From Mycobacteriales bacterium (GTDB taxonomy: Bacteria; Actinomycetota; Actinomycetes; Mycobacteriales; QHCE01), in assembly GCA_013362805.1 (NCBI GenBank), contig JABFVL010000025.1, forward strand, positions 18,785 through 82,784: a stretch of DNA of 64,000 nt, given 5' to 3'. Shown piece after piece: positions 26,077 to 35,201 of this stretch. The stretch's first letter is position 1; the number at the start of each line of letters is the position of its first letter. The notes under the pieces are model-generated. The model did no database searches and was not told where the DNA came from. It worked only from the letters and a program-made list of their open reading frames with translations. The translations under genes and the position numbers were made by a program.

Positions 26077-27294
26077 TCACAGCTCGTCCATCGTGGGATC
26101 AACACCAACGCGAGAAGCCAGCTCACGCAACATGTCACTCCCGCTCTGACCGCCAATGCCGCGAGTCATGTGAATAACTATCTCTCGAACTTGCGGACGG
26201 AATCGAACGTCTTGCGGCGCCAACTGATCGGCGACAAGGAACTGCCGCACGGCCGCCTCAATGTTCCCAGCGGCATAAAAACCTCGCCCACAATCTATGT
26301 GCAGCCGAGCCCGACGCTCCGGAGTACGAATCAATGCCGCATTAATTTTTTTGGCCAGTGACGGGGCCCGCTCCGCCTCACCATTCTCCAACGCGCAACT
26401 GACTCGCCAAATGGCTACATTGGTCGGTCCAAACTCCATATGCCAAGGATCGCCATGGCTGTGTGCCGCCGCGATCCCAGCCTCCGCGAGGTGCGCCGCT
26501 GAATCATCAGCCCGACCAAGTCCAGCTGAAACTAGAGCAGCATTGAGATGCAACATGCCGTACCAATGTCTTTCCTCATTCTCGCCATAATCACCAAGCT
26601 GCTCCGCCGCCGCTGTAGCGAGTCGTAGAGCACGACGAGGCGTGCCACCAGCAAGCGCGAACTGAGCTGCCGTGAAGCTCGTGGCGGCACGATATGCGGG
26701 CTCTTCCGACAACATCGCGAGCTCGTGTGCCCGATCAGCGAACCGAACAGCGAGATCAATGTGGCCAAAAGTCTTTAACGTCATGCCCGCGCATTGCAAG
26801 GTTTTCGTTGCCAGCTTGAGCCCCTCAACACGATAAGTTGAACTTTGCGCAAGCGTCCGAGTCTGCGTGATGAGCTCTGGCAGCAACTCCACTACTCGTT
26901 GATATTGGCAGTCCATCCGAGCGCGCATTACGGCTTCTACAGTTTCGCGAATGCGTTCAACTGAGAGTTTGGCCGTAGCTTCCAGATCTTCATCGAGCGC
27001 CACACGCAAGAGGGGAATCGCACGGGCTATGAGCAAATCTTCGCGACGTTGCGGCTTATAGGGCTGTCCGGTGAGGTCCGTAGCTTCAACGCCCAGCGCA
27101 CTAGCCAGATTGTGTAGCAAAGCCCGTTTAGTCACCGCTCGACTGCCGTTCTCAATCATGCAAATGTAGGGACGAGAAACGCCTAAGGCATCGGCAAGTT
27201 GTTGCTGTGTCATACCGGCGATATCCCGCCATCGCGCGACTCGCAGCCCGATCCAGTCCGAACGCGACTCACTCATCTGCACCACAGCCTTCAC
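26077..27294 (-). CDS. XRE-type HTH regulator with helical-repeat C terminus
   Basis: A 405-residue regulator. Residues 16-70 form a clear XRE helix-turn-helix: VARWRDIAGMTQQQLADALGV, SRPYICMIENGSRAV, then LASALGVEATDLTG. The rest is a chain of helical pairs rich in Ala and Leu (about 90-400) resembling a tetratricopeptide-like sensor domain, as in many actinomycete regulators of secondary metabolism and development. An ATG at 27273 is an alternative start. The CxxC mini-protein lies 115 bases downstream from the stop, and may be co-transcribed. The target and inducer are unknown. Confidence 0.9.
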   Translation of the reverse strand: MKAVVQMSESRSDWIGLRVARWRDIAGMTQQQLADALGVSRPYICMIENGSRAVTKRALLHNLASALGVEATDLTGQPYKPQRREDLLIARAIPLLRVALDEDLEATAKLSVERIRETVEAVMRARMDCQYQRVVELLPELITQTRTLAQSSTYRVEGLKLATKTLQCAGMTLKTFGHIDLAVRFADRAHELAMLSEEPAYRAATSFTAAQFALAGGTPRRALRLATAAAEQLGDYGENEERHWYGMLHLNAALVSAGLGRADDSAAHLAEAGIAAAHSHGDPWHMEFGPTNVAIWRVSCALENGEAERAPSLAKKINAALIRTPERRARLHIDCGRGFYAAGNIEAAVRQFLVADQLAPQDVRFRPQVREIVIHMTRGIGGQSGSDMLRELASRVGVDPTMDEL

Positions 27295-27419
27295 GTCGAT
27301 CGCGGAAGCTTCACCCTAAATGCGATACAACATTCTGCGCGTATTCGTTCTAAGTCTGTGGACTACGATCACTCCAGAGTGACAACCAGTCTTAGCCTCA
27401 CCAATGACATGTCACCTCG

Positions 27420-28436
27420 CTACGGCCGCAACAACACCTTGATCGCGCGACGTTCATCCATAGCTCGATAGCCCTCAGCGACCTCCTCGAGCGGCAAAGT
27501 GACGTCGAAGACCTTGCCCGGGTTAATGCGCTGCTGCAAAACACCATCGATAAGGTCGGGCAAGAAGCGGCGCACGGGCGCCGAACCACCCCGCAGCGCT
27601 ACCTGCGCGGAAAACAGTTCTTCCCCTCGAATGTGCACGCCATGCGGCACTCCAACAAACCCGATGTTTCCACCAGGTCGAGTGGCGCCCAGCGACTGTT
27701 GCATCGATTCATGTGTCCCCACACATTCCAGCACCGAATCGGCGCCAATGCCGCCGGTCAGTTCCTTTATCGCGGCAATGCCCTCTTGGCCGCGCTCGGT
27801 GACAATGTCAGTCGCACCAAACTGGGTGGCGAGCTCTTGGCGGGCAGTGTTGCGGCTCATCGCAATGATACGGTCGGCGCGTAGCTGGCGCGCCGCCAGC
27901 ACGGCGCACAACCCGACGGCCCCGTCACCCACCACAACCACAGTGGAATCGGGTCGAACTTGGGCAGCGATAGCCGCATACCAACCAGTGCCCATCACAT
28001 CCGAACACGCCAAAAGGCTCGGAATGTATTCCGGGGCTGGCTGCTTCGGGGTTGCGACCAACGTGCCGTCTGCCAATGGGACGCGGATAAATTCGGCCTG
28101 GCAACCATCCACCGGCTCACGGTGCAAACAGGCACTCTGATACCCCACCAAACAGAGCTCGCAGGTGTTGTCCGAGGCGACAAATGAGCCCACCACAAAC
28201 TGACCGGTCGTCAAAGAGGTCACTTGACTGCCCACTTCTTCGACCACACCCACATATTCATGACCAATGGGCCTGGGCTGCACAACGGGGCTTACGCCAC
28301 GAAAACGCCAAAGGTCGGAACCGCATATGCACGTCGCTACGGTCCGCACAATCGCATCGGTTGGGGCCAGTATTTTCGGGTCCGCGTACTCCTCAAAACG
28401 CACGTCTTTGGGCCCATAAATGACTGCTCCACGCAT
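27420..28436 (-). CDS. Zinc-dependent alcohol dehydrogenase (MDR family)
   Basis: A 338-residue medium-chain dehydrogenase/reductase. It has the catalytic zinc site CICGSDLWRFRG (Cys and the GSD context) and IGHEYVGVVEEVG, the structural zinc loop C-ELC-x7-C (DNTCELCLVGYQSAC), and the Rossmann motif VVVVGDGAVGLCAVLAA. Such enzymes oxidise alcohols or reduce aldehydes with NAD(P). I chose ATG 28436 with GAGGGG upstream. It follows an SRPBCC gene by 30 bases on the same strand, probably one operon. The true substrate is unknown. Confidence 0.93.
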   Translation of the reverse strand: MRGAVIYGPKDVRFEEYADPKILAPTDAIVRTVATCICGSDLWRFRGVSPVVQPRPIGHEYVGVVEEVGSQVTSLTTGQFVVGSFVASDNTCELCLVGYQSACLHREPVDGCQAEFIRVPLADGTLVATPKQPAPEYIPSLLACSDVMGTGWYAAIAAQVRPDSTVVVVGDGAVGLCAVLAARQLRADRIIAMSRNTARQELATQFGATDIVTERGQEGIAAIKELTGGIGADSVLECVGTHESMQQSLGATRPGGNIGFVGVPHGVHIRGEELFSAQVALRGGSAPVRRFLPDLIDGVLQQRINPGKVFDVTLPLEEVAEGYRAMDERRAIKVLLRP

Positions 28437-28466
28437 GATGGCGTTCCCCCTCACTTCAGGTCAGCG

Positions 28467-28922
28467 TCAGCTGTCCTTTTCTCGATGAACGGCGATGTCA
28501 CCAAGGCGGCGAAGTGCCTCGCTGTTGCGTACTTGAAATAGGGGCGCTATCAGCGGATCTGGAATATGACGCCCAACCCCAGCGGAAATTACCTCTTCGA
28601 CGCTGACCTCAGTGACCTGGTCGTCCACCACGTTCAGCCGGATGTTGACCCTGGCTTCACCTAGTGGCCAGCCTCGAGCGCGCAGTGCCAAAAACTTCTC
28701 AGGTTCAACATCTTGGACCTGCGTGTAGTCATTGATCGACAAAGGCCACGGACCAACTTTGTGATGAATACGGCTGCCCACCGCCGGCCAATTACTGTCC
28801 ACGCTGCGGACATGGGTTGTGCCCACCACCCAACTGGCGTAAGCCCACCCATCGGCCAGCACAGCGAACACATCGGCGGCGCTAGCCGGAATCGCGCGAA
28901 GGGTAATGCCCATGTTCTTCAT
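28467..28922 (-). CDS. SRPBCC (polyketide cyclase/START-like) family protein
   Basis: A 151-residue protein of the SRPBCC fold, a helix-grip cavity that binds hydrophobic ligands. Family-like features are the opening ITLRAIPASAADVFAVLADGWAYASWVVG, then the GSRIHHKVGPWPLSINDYTQV strand and VNIRLNVVDDQVTEVSVEE, ending in a long C-terminal helix with EALRRLGDIA. It is probably co-transcribed with the dehydrogenase downstream. Whether it is an enzyme or a carrier is open. Confidence 0.85.
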   Translation of the reverse strand: MKNMGITLRAIPASAADVFAVLADGWAYASWVVGTTHVRSVDSNWPAVGSRIHHKVGPWPLSINDYTQVQDVEPEKFLALRARGWPLGEARVNIRLNVVDDQVTEVSVEEVISAGVGRHIPDPLIAPLFQVRNSEALRRLGDIAVHREKDS

Positions 28923-28967
28923 ATACCCGCGGCGAGGAGTTTCTTAACTGCACCGCAAAAACGCGAA

Positions 28968-29032
28968 AGGTGGGCCGCGAAGAACCTAGCGCGAGCGATA
29001 AAACCTCATCTCGCCTAGCTCACGGCCCACCT
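28968..29032. terminator. Hairpin downstream of phoH
   Basis: AGGTGGGCCG (28968-28977) pairs with CGGCCCACCT (29023-29032), and the enclosed sequence pairs again as CTAG-x-GCGAG with CTCGC-x-CTAG, making an extended stem with interior mismatches. It begins 12 bases after the phoH stop on the minus strand and fits a terminator for that gene. Confidence 0.6.
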
Positions 29033-29043
29033 AACTCACAGAG

Positions 29044-30348
29044 CTACTCTTGTTCCAACATTTCCGTGACCAATGCGGCTATTGGGGAACGTTCCGAACG
29101 CGTCAACGTAATGTGCGCGAACAACGGGTGCCCCTTCAGTCGCTCCACGACCGCGGTGATGCCGTCGTGACGCCCCACCCGCAAGTTGTCGCGTTGGGCG
29201 ACATCGTGGGTGAGCACCACTCGCGCGTTTTCTCCAATACGTGACAACACGGTCAACAGAACGCCGCGCTCCAGCGATTGAGCCTCGTCGACGATGACAA
29301 ACGAATCGTGCAACGACCGGCCACGAATATGTGTCAGCGGCAGCACCTCCAGCAGCCCACGGGCGAGCACCTCTTCGACCACGGATTCGCCCACCACCGA
29401 ACCAAGGGTGTCGAACACCGCCTGGCCCCATGGGTTCATCTTCTCGGCCTCAGTGCCAGGCAAATAGCCGAGCTCCTGACCGCCCACCGCGAACAATGGC
29501 CGGAACACCACAATCTTGCGGTGTTTGCGTCGCTCCAAGACGGCTTCCAGCCCAGCGCATAGTGCCAATGCTGATTTACCGGTGCCCGCACGCCCTCCCA
29601 TCGAGACGATGCCAACTTCATCGTCTAGCAACAGATCCAACGCGATGCGCTGTTCAGCGGAACGACCTCGCAGCCCGAACGCGTTTTGATCACCGCGCAC
29701 GAGCCGCACCGACTTATCGGCGGCGACCCGACCTAGCGCCGAGCCACGCGGGGAAAGCAGCACCAACCCCGTGTGACAGGGCAGCTCAGCCGCTTCCACG
29801 GACTCGAGCCGTTCGTCGGTGTAGAGCGTGTTGATCTGTTCTTCGTCTAGCTCCAGTTCCGCCAAACCCGTCCAAGGGCGTTCGCCGTCACTGGCCAATT
29901 CGGCGCGATATTCCTCGGCTGGCAAACCAACCGCGCCCGCTTTTACCCGCATTGGCAAGTCTTTGGTGACCAGTACGACCTGACGTCCTTCACGCGCCAG
30001 GTTCAGGGCCACGGCCAAAATGCGGGAGTCATTGTTGTCTAGTCGAAAACCGCTGGGCAGCAGTGAGGGGTCGGTGTGGTTGAGCTCTACCCATAGTGTT
30101 CCACCCATCTCATTGACCGGCACGGGCTCAGAAAGCTGCCCGTGTTTGATCCGCAAATCGTCGAGCGAACGCAAACATTGGCGGGCGAACCAGCCAAGCT
30201 CGGGATGCTGACGTTTGCTTTCGAGCTCGCTGACGACGACGAGCGGCAAAACCACTTCATGCTCAGAGAAGCGCCGCAGCGCTCCTGGGTCCGAGAGCAG
30301 CACTGAAGTGTCCACAATGTAGGTTCGCTTGCCAGTTTGGGCAGACAT
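29044..30348 (-). CDS. phoH2: PIN-PhoH fusion protein (PhoH2 type)
   Basis: A 434-residue protein with an N-terminal PIN ribonuclease domain (about 8-140; conserved acids in [21 protein letters not shown] and TKD) and a C-terminal PhoH ATPase domain with Walker [10 protein letters not shown] (252-260) and a VDEAQSLE Walker B-type block. In mycobacteria this fusion is PhoH2, an RNA helicase and ribonuclease encoded with an upstream antitoxin-like reading frame; that partner is not evident here. M. tuberculosis carries it as Rv1095, near fumarase and glpX, which matches the order in this window. Confidence 0.95.
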   Translation of the reverse strand: MSAQTGKRTYIVDTSVLLSDPGALRRFSEHEVVLPLVVVSELESKRQHPELGWFARQCLRSLDDLRIKHGQLSEPVPVNEMGGTLWVELNHTDPSLLPSGFRLDNNDSRILAVALNLAREGRQVVLVTKDLPMRVKAGAVGLPAEEYRAELASDGERPWTGLAELELDEEQINTLYTDERLESVEAAELPCHTGLVLLSPRGSALGRVAADKSVRLVRGDQNAFGLRGRSAEQRIALDLLLDDEVGIVSMGGRAGTGKSALALCAGLEAVLERRKHRKIVVFRPLFAVGGQELGYLPGTEAEKMNPWGQAVFDTLGSVVGESVVEEVLARGLLEVLPLTHIRGRSLHDSFVIVDEAQSLERGVLLTVLSRIGENARVVLTHDVAQRDNLRVGRHDGITAVVERLKGHPLFAHITLTRSERSPIAALVTEMLEQE

Positions 30349-30827
30349 GTCGACCCCGGATTTCTGCGGGTATGCACCGTCTTACCCGCCAGGTGTGAAG
30401 GTTGCCGACGTCGGCCCTAAGACTGGTTAGGGCCAGGTGCCGGCCCTCTCCACGTACGGGGGTGGAACACGAGGGTTTCGCACTCACAACTTTCCGCACG
30501 CCTAGGGCCTCCGCAAGTGAGCACATTCGACTCACCTGCTAACGACGATAAGCCGCATCCGCACACATTGGAACGAAGAAATAGCAGAACGTTGCCGCAA
30601 TTCTTTTGTTCTTCATTTTCTGGTCACGTCAACAGCGAAATTACGCGAAACGCACGATAAAGAAAGAGCAATACGCGAGACAGCAACGATTGTTTACGGT
30701 ATTAAGAGCGCGCCCAGCTTGGCTCGGAGAGGCAGCTGCGCGCCCGGTTTAACGGGCTCTGGCGACGCCAGCTCACCGGCAGGTTGTAACGTGACATCAC
30801 ACCCGTGAACCTGGCAAAGGAGCAGTA
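30349..30827. other. Long intergenic region with a perfect hairpin
   Basis: This 479-base stretch lies between the divergent phoH2 and 30828 genes and holds both promoters. A perfect eight-base-pair hairpin GGCCCTAA-GACTGG-TTAGGGCC is at 30413-30434, within the likely phoH2 leader. The middle part (30560-30720) is relatively AT-rich. AAGGAG stands at 30813-30818 before the ATG at 30828. I see no coding frame with convincing composition, and no mycobacterial-style PhoH antitoxin. Confidence 0.6.
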
Positions 30828-31412
30828 ATGGCAGAGCCGACCGGGCCAGAACGTGAAGAAGACATTGAGCGGCTCGTCAACCTCATCCAGACCCAGCAAG
30901 AAACGATCGACTACCTCGTTCAATACATCGAGCGGGTAGAAGCGCAGCTCAATGACCGCATCGACGCCGCTGAACAAGCCGCGCCCGCCGCCGGTGGCGG
31001 CGGAGGCGGTGGCGGAGCGGGCGGTGGACCCACGCCCGTTGACTGGTCATCCATTTCAGGCCCTAAACGGCTCAAGGCTTGGCATGATTTGTCTAACTTT
31101 GTCGAAGGTGTTGTGCAGCGCTTCTCGATTCAGCTAGAAATTCTCCCCTGCTGGTGGCAACACGGCGACGCCGTCGAAGAGCTCACCGCGCTGTGGCAAG
31201 CCCGTAACGTGGCCTTCGTCCCCGGCGCCGACGCGTCCATGGCCAGCTGGTGGCAAGACCTGCTCGAACGCAGCCGCATGCGCCTGCGCGGCATCTTCAC
31301 CTCCTGCCGCGACGGACACGTCCCCGCCCAACACGGCGTATGGATGAACGATGAAATGCGGTCGGCATTCCGTGACGCCGTTGAAGCAGAAGCCGAAGCC
31401 TTCGGCAAATAG
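30828..31412 (+). CDS. Coiled-coil protein with a DUF4913-like C-terminal domain
   Basis: A 194-residue protein with an AAGGAG ribosome binding site. Residues 8-50 form an acidic coiled coil (EREEDIERLVNLIQTQQETI and onward), residues 55-68 a Gly-rich linker of eleven glycines and one alanine, and residues 75-190 a Trp-rich domain with LPCWWQHGDAVEELTALWQAR and SMASWWQDLLERSRMRLRGIF. The latter recalls the DUF4913 family, which I associate with actinobacterial conjugative and integrative elements; this is recognition from memory. The coiled coil suggests that it oligomerises or binds the neighbouring coiled-coil proteins. A strong terminator follows 10 bases after the stop. Confidence 0.75.
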   Translation: MAEPTGPEREEDIERLVNLIQTQQETIDYLVQYIERVEAQLNDRIDAAEQAAPAAGGGGGGGGAGGGPTPVDWSSISGPKRLKAWHDLSNFVEGVVQRFSIQLEILPCWWQHGDAVEELTALWQARNVAFVPGADASMASWWQDLLERSRMRLRGIFTSCRDGHVPAQHGVWMNDEMRSAFRDAVEAEAEAFGK

Positions 31413-31421
31413 CGGACCAAC

Positions 31422-31459
31422 GTAAAAGCGGGCCTCGTTTACTGAGGCCCGCTTTTTAC
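31422..31459. terminator. Strong bidirectional terminator
   Basis: GTAAAAGCGGGCCTC (31422-31436) pairs with GAGGCCCGCTTTTTAC (31444-31459) around a seven-base loop, with A-tract and T-tract on either side. It separates the convergent 30828 and 31465 genes and has the U-run expected in both directions. Confidence 0.92.
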
Positions 31460-31464
31460 GTGCG

Positions 31465-34400
31465 TCAACGAGCCGAGGCCACCCGAACTCCAGGGCGAAC
31501 GGCCGCCCCCGATGGAGCGCCGGAAGTCATCTGCGCGGCCTGAACACTACGCTTCTTCTCCTCATACGCCTGCGTGCGCGCCGCTTCAATAAGCGCGTCA
31601 GCGATGACCTCATTCGCCGGATCCCCAAGCTCATCGAGCTGCTTACGGAATGGCAGCAACTGGCCCAATGCTTCCTTGTCCTCCCGCTCACGAGCGTCGC
31701 TGATCAACGCGTCAACGCTCTTGAGCAAAGCGGTAAAGGAAGTCTCAGAATTGCTTTCATCCTGAATTTCCTGATCGACTTTCTTGTCGGTCAATGCGAG
31801 CAAAGTTGGACCAATCAAGTTCATACCCGTGTTGAACAGCTCTTTCTTACGAGACTCGCTCGTCACCTTAGACTCTGGCGGCACCGGCACTCGCACATCT
31901 TGGGTGGCCGCCACGTAATAGCCCCAGGCCACCACCCGAGGATTCAACTCGGCGCTCTGCACATGAGTGTTGCGCTGAACGTCGTCCTTGAGCCGAGCCG
32001 GATCGTGAAAGCCAGACTGTGGAACCTGCCGCCCAACCACAGGCGGCACCTCCACAGTGATATCACCGATTTCCAACGACACCTTTTTGGCTGTCGCGAC
32101 AGTGCTCCGATCCGGAACCGCGTGGGCATCTCCCGCAACCGCCGGTCCAGCCGCGCCGTTTGTCGGGATGACCGCCGGGGCCGAGCCCGTCGGTTGCGCA
32201 CCAGTCGTGACTGTCAGGTCGATTGGTTGCTCAGCGGCGGGCACCGAACCCTGCGGTGGCTCTTGCCCCGGCGCTTTCTCAACACCCGCCAGTTGTGCGG
32301 CATTTTCAACCGCCGGATCAGCATTGGGTTCCACCACACCTGGCGGGAGTACCCCAGGTTGAGCACTCAGTTCAGCGGCCGATTGTGGTGCGCCTTCAGC
32401 TGCTACAACACCTGAAACGTCCGCGTGTTTCGCGCTCGCCTGATCGGTTTCGTTGAGTTGGCCAGGATTAGTCTGCGCAACGGCTGGGGCAGCAACCTCA
32501 CCGGCCGGACTGACAACGGAATCCTGCCCTGCGGCAACCGGTCCAGGGGTTTCCGAAGTGTCAACAAGCTGATGAGGCATAAGGGCCTCGGGACGTTGCT
32601 CGGACGTTCCAACCACAACTGCGGGCACTGAGCCCTCGTCGCTCACAAGTTCGCCAGCAGCAGGCTGTACTCGGCGCGTTTGCTGAGCTTCCAGTGCGGC
32701 AGCTTGGATCTCAGTCGCCCGCGCATATCGAGCGGCCTCTTCAACCGCGGTATTGGCGACCTTAGCGGCTTCACTGACCGCCGGTTTTTTGTCAGTGGCT
32801 TCCACTGTTCCGCTTGTTGTGGCAGCACCCAGCCCGGCATCCAAAAACTGCTGCTGCGCACTCTTTTTCACGGGCGCTTGCTCTGGGCGAATCAAGGCGG
32901 ATTCTTGGGCCGCGGTCAACGGCTTGCGCTGATCAGCATCCGGTAGCAATGCGACAACCTCAGACAGGGAAGGCCCATCAGCCGGGGTGACGGCGGAAAC
33001 CGCATTGAGGGATGCGAGCTCAGCCGCCTTCCGCGAAAGGTTAACGGGCTGTTGAGCATCACTGTCAGAGCTCGCGCCACTCTGCATGGCTGAGCTGGAA
33101 CCGTTTGACTCTTGCGTCTGGGAGCCGTTGCCATTTTTGGTGTTCGCGGCTATCGAAACTCCGCCCTTATCAGTGCCCTGGCGCTCGTCGTGCCGCTGTT
33201 CTGAGGTTCCGGTGGCACCAGCTCCATCACCACCGCCACCGGCTGGGGCTTCTTCGGGCCTGAGTTTCTTGGCTTGGGCGAGGGCGTCGGGTTCCGCTAG
33301 CTCTTCTTCTCCCTCTACCGCCAAGCTCGGGGCGTCGGGTTGAGCTTGAGCCGCGAGTGTTTCCAATCCCACTGGCGCCGGATCCGGATTGTCGCGTTCT
33401 GGCTCAACCTCGGCGTCCTGGCTAACGGGCTCGGGCTTGACTGGCTCCAGCTTCTGGTGTGGGCGAGCGGATTCGGGCTCGACATCGATGAGGGCCGCTT
33501 CCCGTTCAGAGTCGGTCCGGGCCAGCGACTCGTCCGCGACCTGTTGTTCACTAGTGGAATCTGATGCTGAAGCAGTCGTTAGCTCGTCAGGGATGGTCTC
33601 AGCCTGCGCAGCGGGTTCACCCACCGAAGCGGCCAATGGCTCAGGGGTTGGCTCTTCAACAGCGGTGGACAGTGCCTCCGGAGTCTCAGCGGCCGGAACA
33701 GCCACTGCTTCCGAGGACTCTGGGGCAGCCGACGACTCCTGAACCTCTGGCACTACTACGTCGGGGGCGGAGGTTTCAGCTTGAGCGCTCGGGAGTTGAT
33801 CGGGCTGCTCAGCGCCGCTCACGGTGGGCTCGGACGTCGCCACTGGGGCGAGCGTTGGGTCGACTGTCGGCGCTTGCACCGCTTCTAGGTCAGGCACATC
33901 CACATCAGCGGCCACAGCAACGACGGCAAGCTCTGGTCGCTTCCCAGCGTCCGCACTAGGTGCGGCGATCTCCGCGCTAATTTCACGCATCGAGTCGTCA
34001 ACGACCGAAGATTCTTGGCTACCCCACTGCCGGTTCTTTATGGACTCTGGTGCGTGAGCCGGGGGCTGAACAGTGTTCCAGTTTTGCACCGTCAATGTTT
34101 CTACTGGCGCCGAGTCGCCGTATTTGCGGCGATAGTCGGCGATCGCGATGTCGTCTCCGCTGATGGCACGGGCGGCCAATAGCGCGTCGTCATATGTTTC
34201 TTGGAGTTGCACAGCCACTTTTGCCAGCAGCGCGGCGATACCTTTTTCGGTGATGGGGCCACCGTTGGCCATGCTGTCGAGCCCAGCTTGCAGGGCCGTG
34301 AACGCGGCACCGAGTTTGCGACGGCTCGTGCCGAGCGTTTCGTTGATGTGTTTGAGCATCGGGTGATGGGAGCCCAATGTGGTGGGTGCGCGGTTGATGA

Positions 34401-34818
34401 TCGCGGCGATGTGGGCCACAACTTCGGGCCCGATGACGTGGCTTTCCCACACTTCGTTTACTCGTGGGGCGGCTACGCCAAGGTTGTTGAGCTCGGCGGT
34501 GAGCCGCTGCAGGTCCATGTTTTTGGCGAGTTTGCGCACTTTGTTGTACGCCTGACGTTCTTCTTCGCTGTCGAAGGTGTGTTTTCTTTCGAAGAAGTCT
34601 GGGTCTCCCGCGAATCCAATGGCGAGCAGCGTCACCAGCGGGTTGGTAAATACGCCCTGCCTGCGCAGTACGTCCTTTTCGCCATCTTCGTCTTTTGGTT
34701 TGAGCCCAGCTAGGTCGGTGTGGCCGAGGTTATAGGCGTCATAGCCGAATTTAAGGCCATATGCGGCGCCTTGAAAGAGGATGCCTAACCAGGATGCGAT
34801 GCCTCTGCTGTTTTCCAC
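31465..34818 (-). CDS. Giant low-complexity protein with conserved-looking ends
   Basis: An unknown 1117-residue protein; GTG at 34818 follows AAGGAG. The N-terminal ~230 residues look folded and helical: GIASWLGILFQGAAYGLKFG, a possible amphipathic membrane-associated helix, then VTLLAIGFAGDPDFFERKH and several helices. Residues 240-960 are a long stretch rich in Ala, Glu, Pro, Ser, Thr and Val, almost certainly disordered, with repeated PE, EP and AE pairs but no fixed repeat length. The C-terminal ~150 residues are again helical (LFNTGMNLIGPTLLALTDKK and a long charged helix). This dumbbell of two globular ends joined by a flexible tether suggests a spanning or scaffolding role. It is divergent from the 1045-residue gene and may share regulation with it. 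Confidence 0.78.
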   Translation of the reverse strand: MENSRGIASWLGILFQGAAYGLKFGYDAYNLGHTDLAGLKPKDEDGEKDVLRRQGVFTNPLVTLLAIGFAGDPDFFERKHTFDSEEERQAYNKVRKLAKNMDLQRLTAELNNLGVAAPRVNEVWESHVIGPEVVAHIAAIINRAPTTLGSHHPMLKHINETLGTSRRKLGAAFTALQAGLDSMANGGPITEKGIAALLAKVAVQLQETYDDALLAARAISGDDIAIADYRRKYGDSAPVETLTVQNWNTVQPPAHAPESIKNRQWGSQESSVVDDSMREISAEIAAPSADAGKRPELAVVAVAADVDVPDLEAVQAPTVDPTLAPVATSEPTVSGAEQPDQLPSAQAETSAPDVVVPEVQESSAAPESSEAVAVPAAETPEALSTAVEEPTPEPLAASVGEPAAQAETIPDELTTASASDSTSEQQVADESLARTDSEREAALIDVEPESARPHQKLEPVKPEPVSQDAEVEPERDNPDPAPVGLETLAAQAQPDAPSLAVEGEEELAEPDALAQAKKLRPEEAPAGGGGDGAGATGTSEQRHDERQGTDKGGVSIAANTKNGNGSQTQESNGSSSAMQSGASSDSDAQQPVNLSRKAAELASLNAVSAVTPADGPSLSEVVALLPDADQRKPLTAAQESALIRPEQAPVKKSAQQQFLDAGLGAATTSGTVEATDKKPAVSEAAKVANTAVEEAARYARATEIQAAALEAQQTRRVQPAAGELVSDEGSVPAVVVGTSEQRPEALMPHQLVDTSETPGPVAAGQDSVVSPAGEVAAPAVAQTNPGQLNETDQASAKHADVSGVVAAEGAPQSAAELSAQPGVLPPGVVEPNADPAVENAAQLAGVEKAPGQEPPQGSVPAAEQPIDLTVTTGAQPTGSAPAVIPTNGAAGPAVAGDAHAVPDRSTVATAKKVSLEIGDITVEVPPVVGRQVPQSGFHDPARLKDDVQRNTHVQSAELNPRVVAWGYYVAATQDVRVPVPPESKVTSESRKKELFNTGMNLIGPTLLALTDKKVDQEIQDESNSETSFTALLKSVDALISDAREREDKEALGQLLPFRKQLDELGDPANEVIADALIEAARTQAYEEKKRSVQAAQMTSGAPSGAAVRPGVRVASAR

Positions 34819-35201
34819 GGCGCGGCTCCTTACTACTGTGGGCTTGTGTGTGCAGCGTAGCGCTGGTGCTGCTCAGACTTTCGAGCGTTTTAGATTGGGA
34901 CGTAAAGCTGGATTCCGCCCCAGGTCGGTTGACGGTAGCGTGGGATGCTCCGGGACGGTGTTGGGATTTAGATTACGACGCTGCCCGCGTTCGCGCTAGG
35001 CGAACAAGCCTACAACTTTATAAGGCATGAATGGCATTTCAGGCATTCCACATTAAGAAGACACGCAAAACTGAATATCTATACTTTCGCGCGAAACTTT
35101 CCTCACCATTCCGCCAAACCTGAGTTATGCTCTGAGCAAAACTTGCTGCTCAAACATTGGCAGGAAACACCACGCACGAACTCCCACATTTAGGAGAAGC
35201 C
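34819..35201. other. Divergent promoter region of the two giant genes
   Basis: 383 bases between the starts of the 31465 (minus) and 35202 (plus) genes. It contains a GTTCG-CGCTAGG-CGAAC inverted repeat at about 34990-35006 and an AT-richer stretch from 35010 to 35100 where promoters are likely. AGGAG lies six bases before the ATG at 35202. The frame of the plus-strand gene is open back to a TTG at 35157, but that extension has no ribosome binding site. No other gene is evident. Confidence 0.6.
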
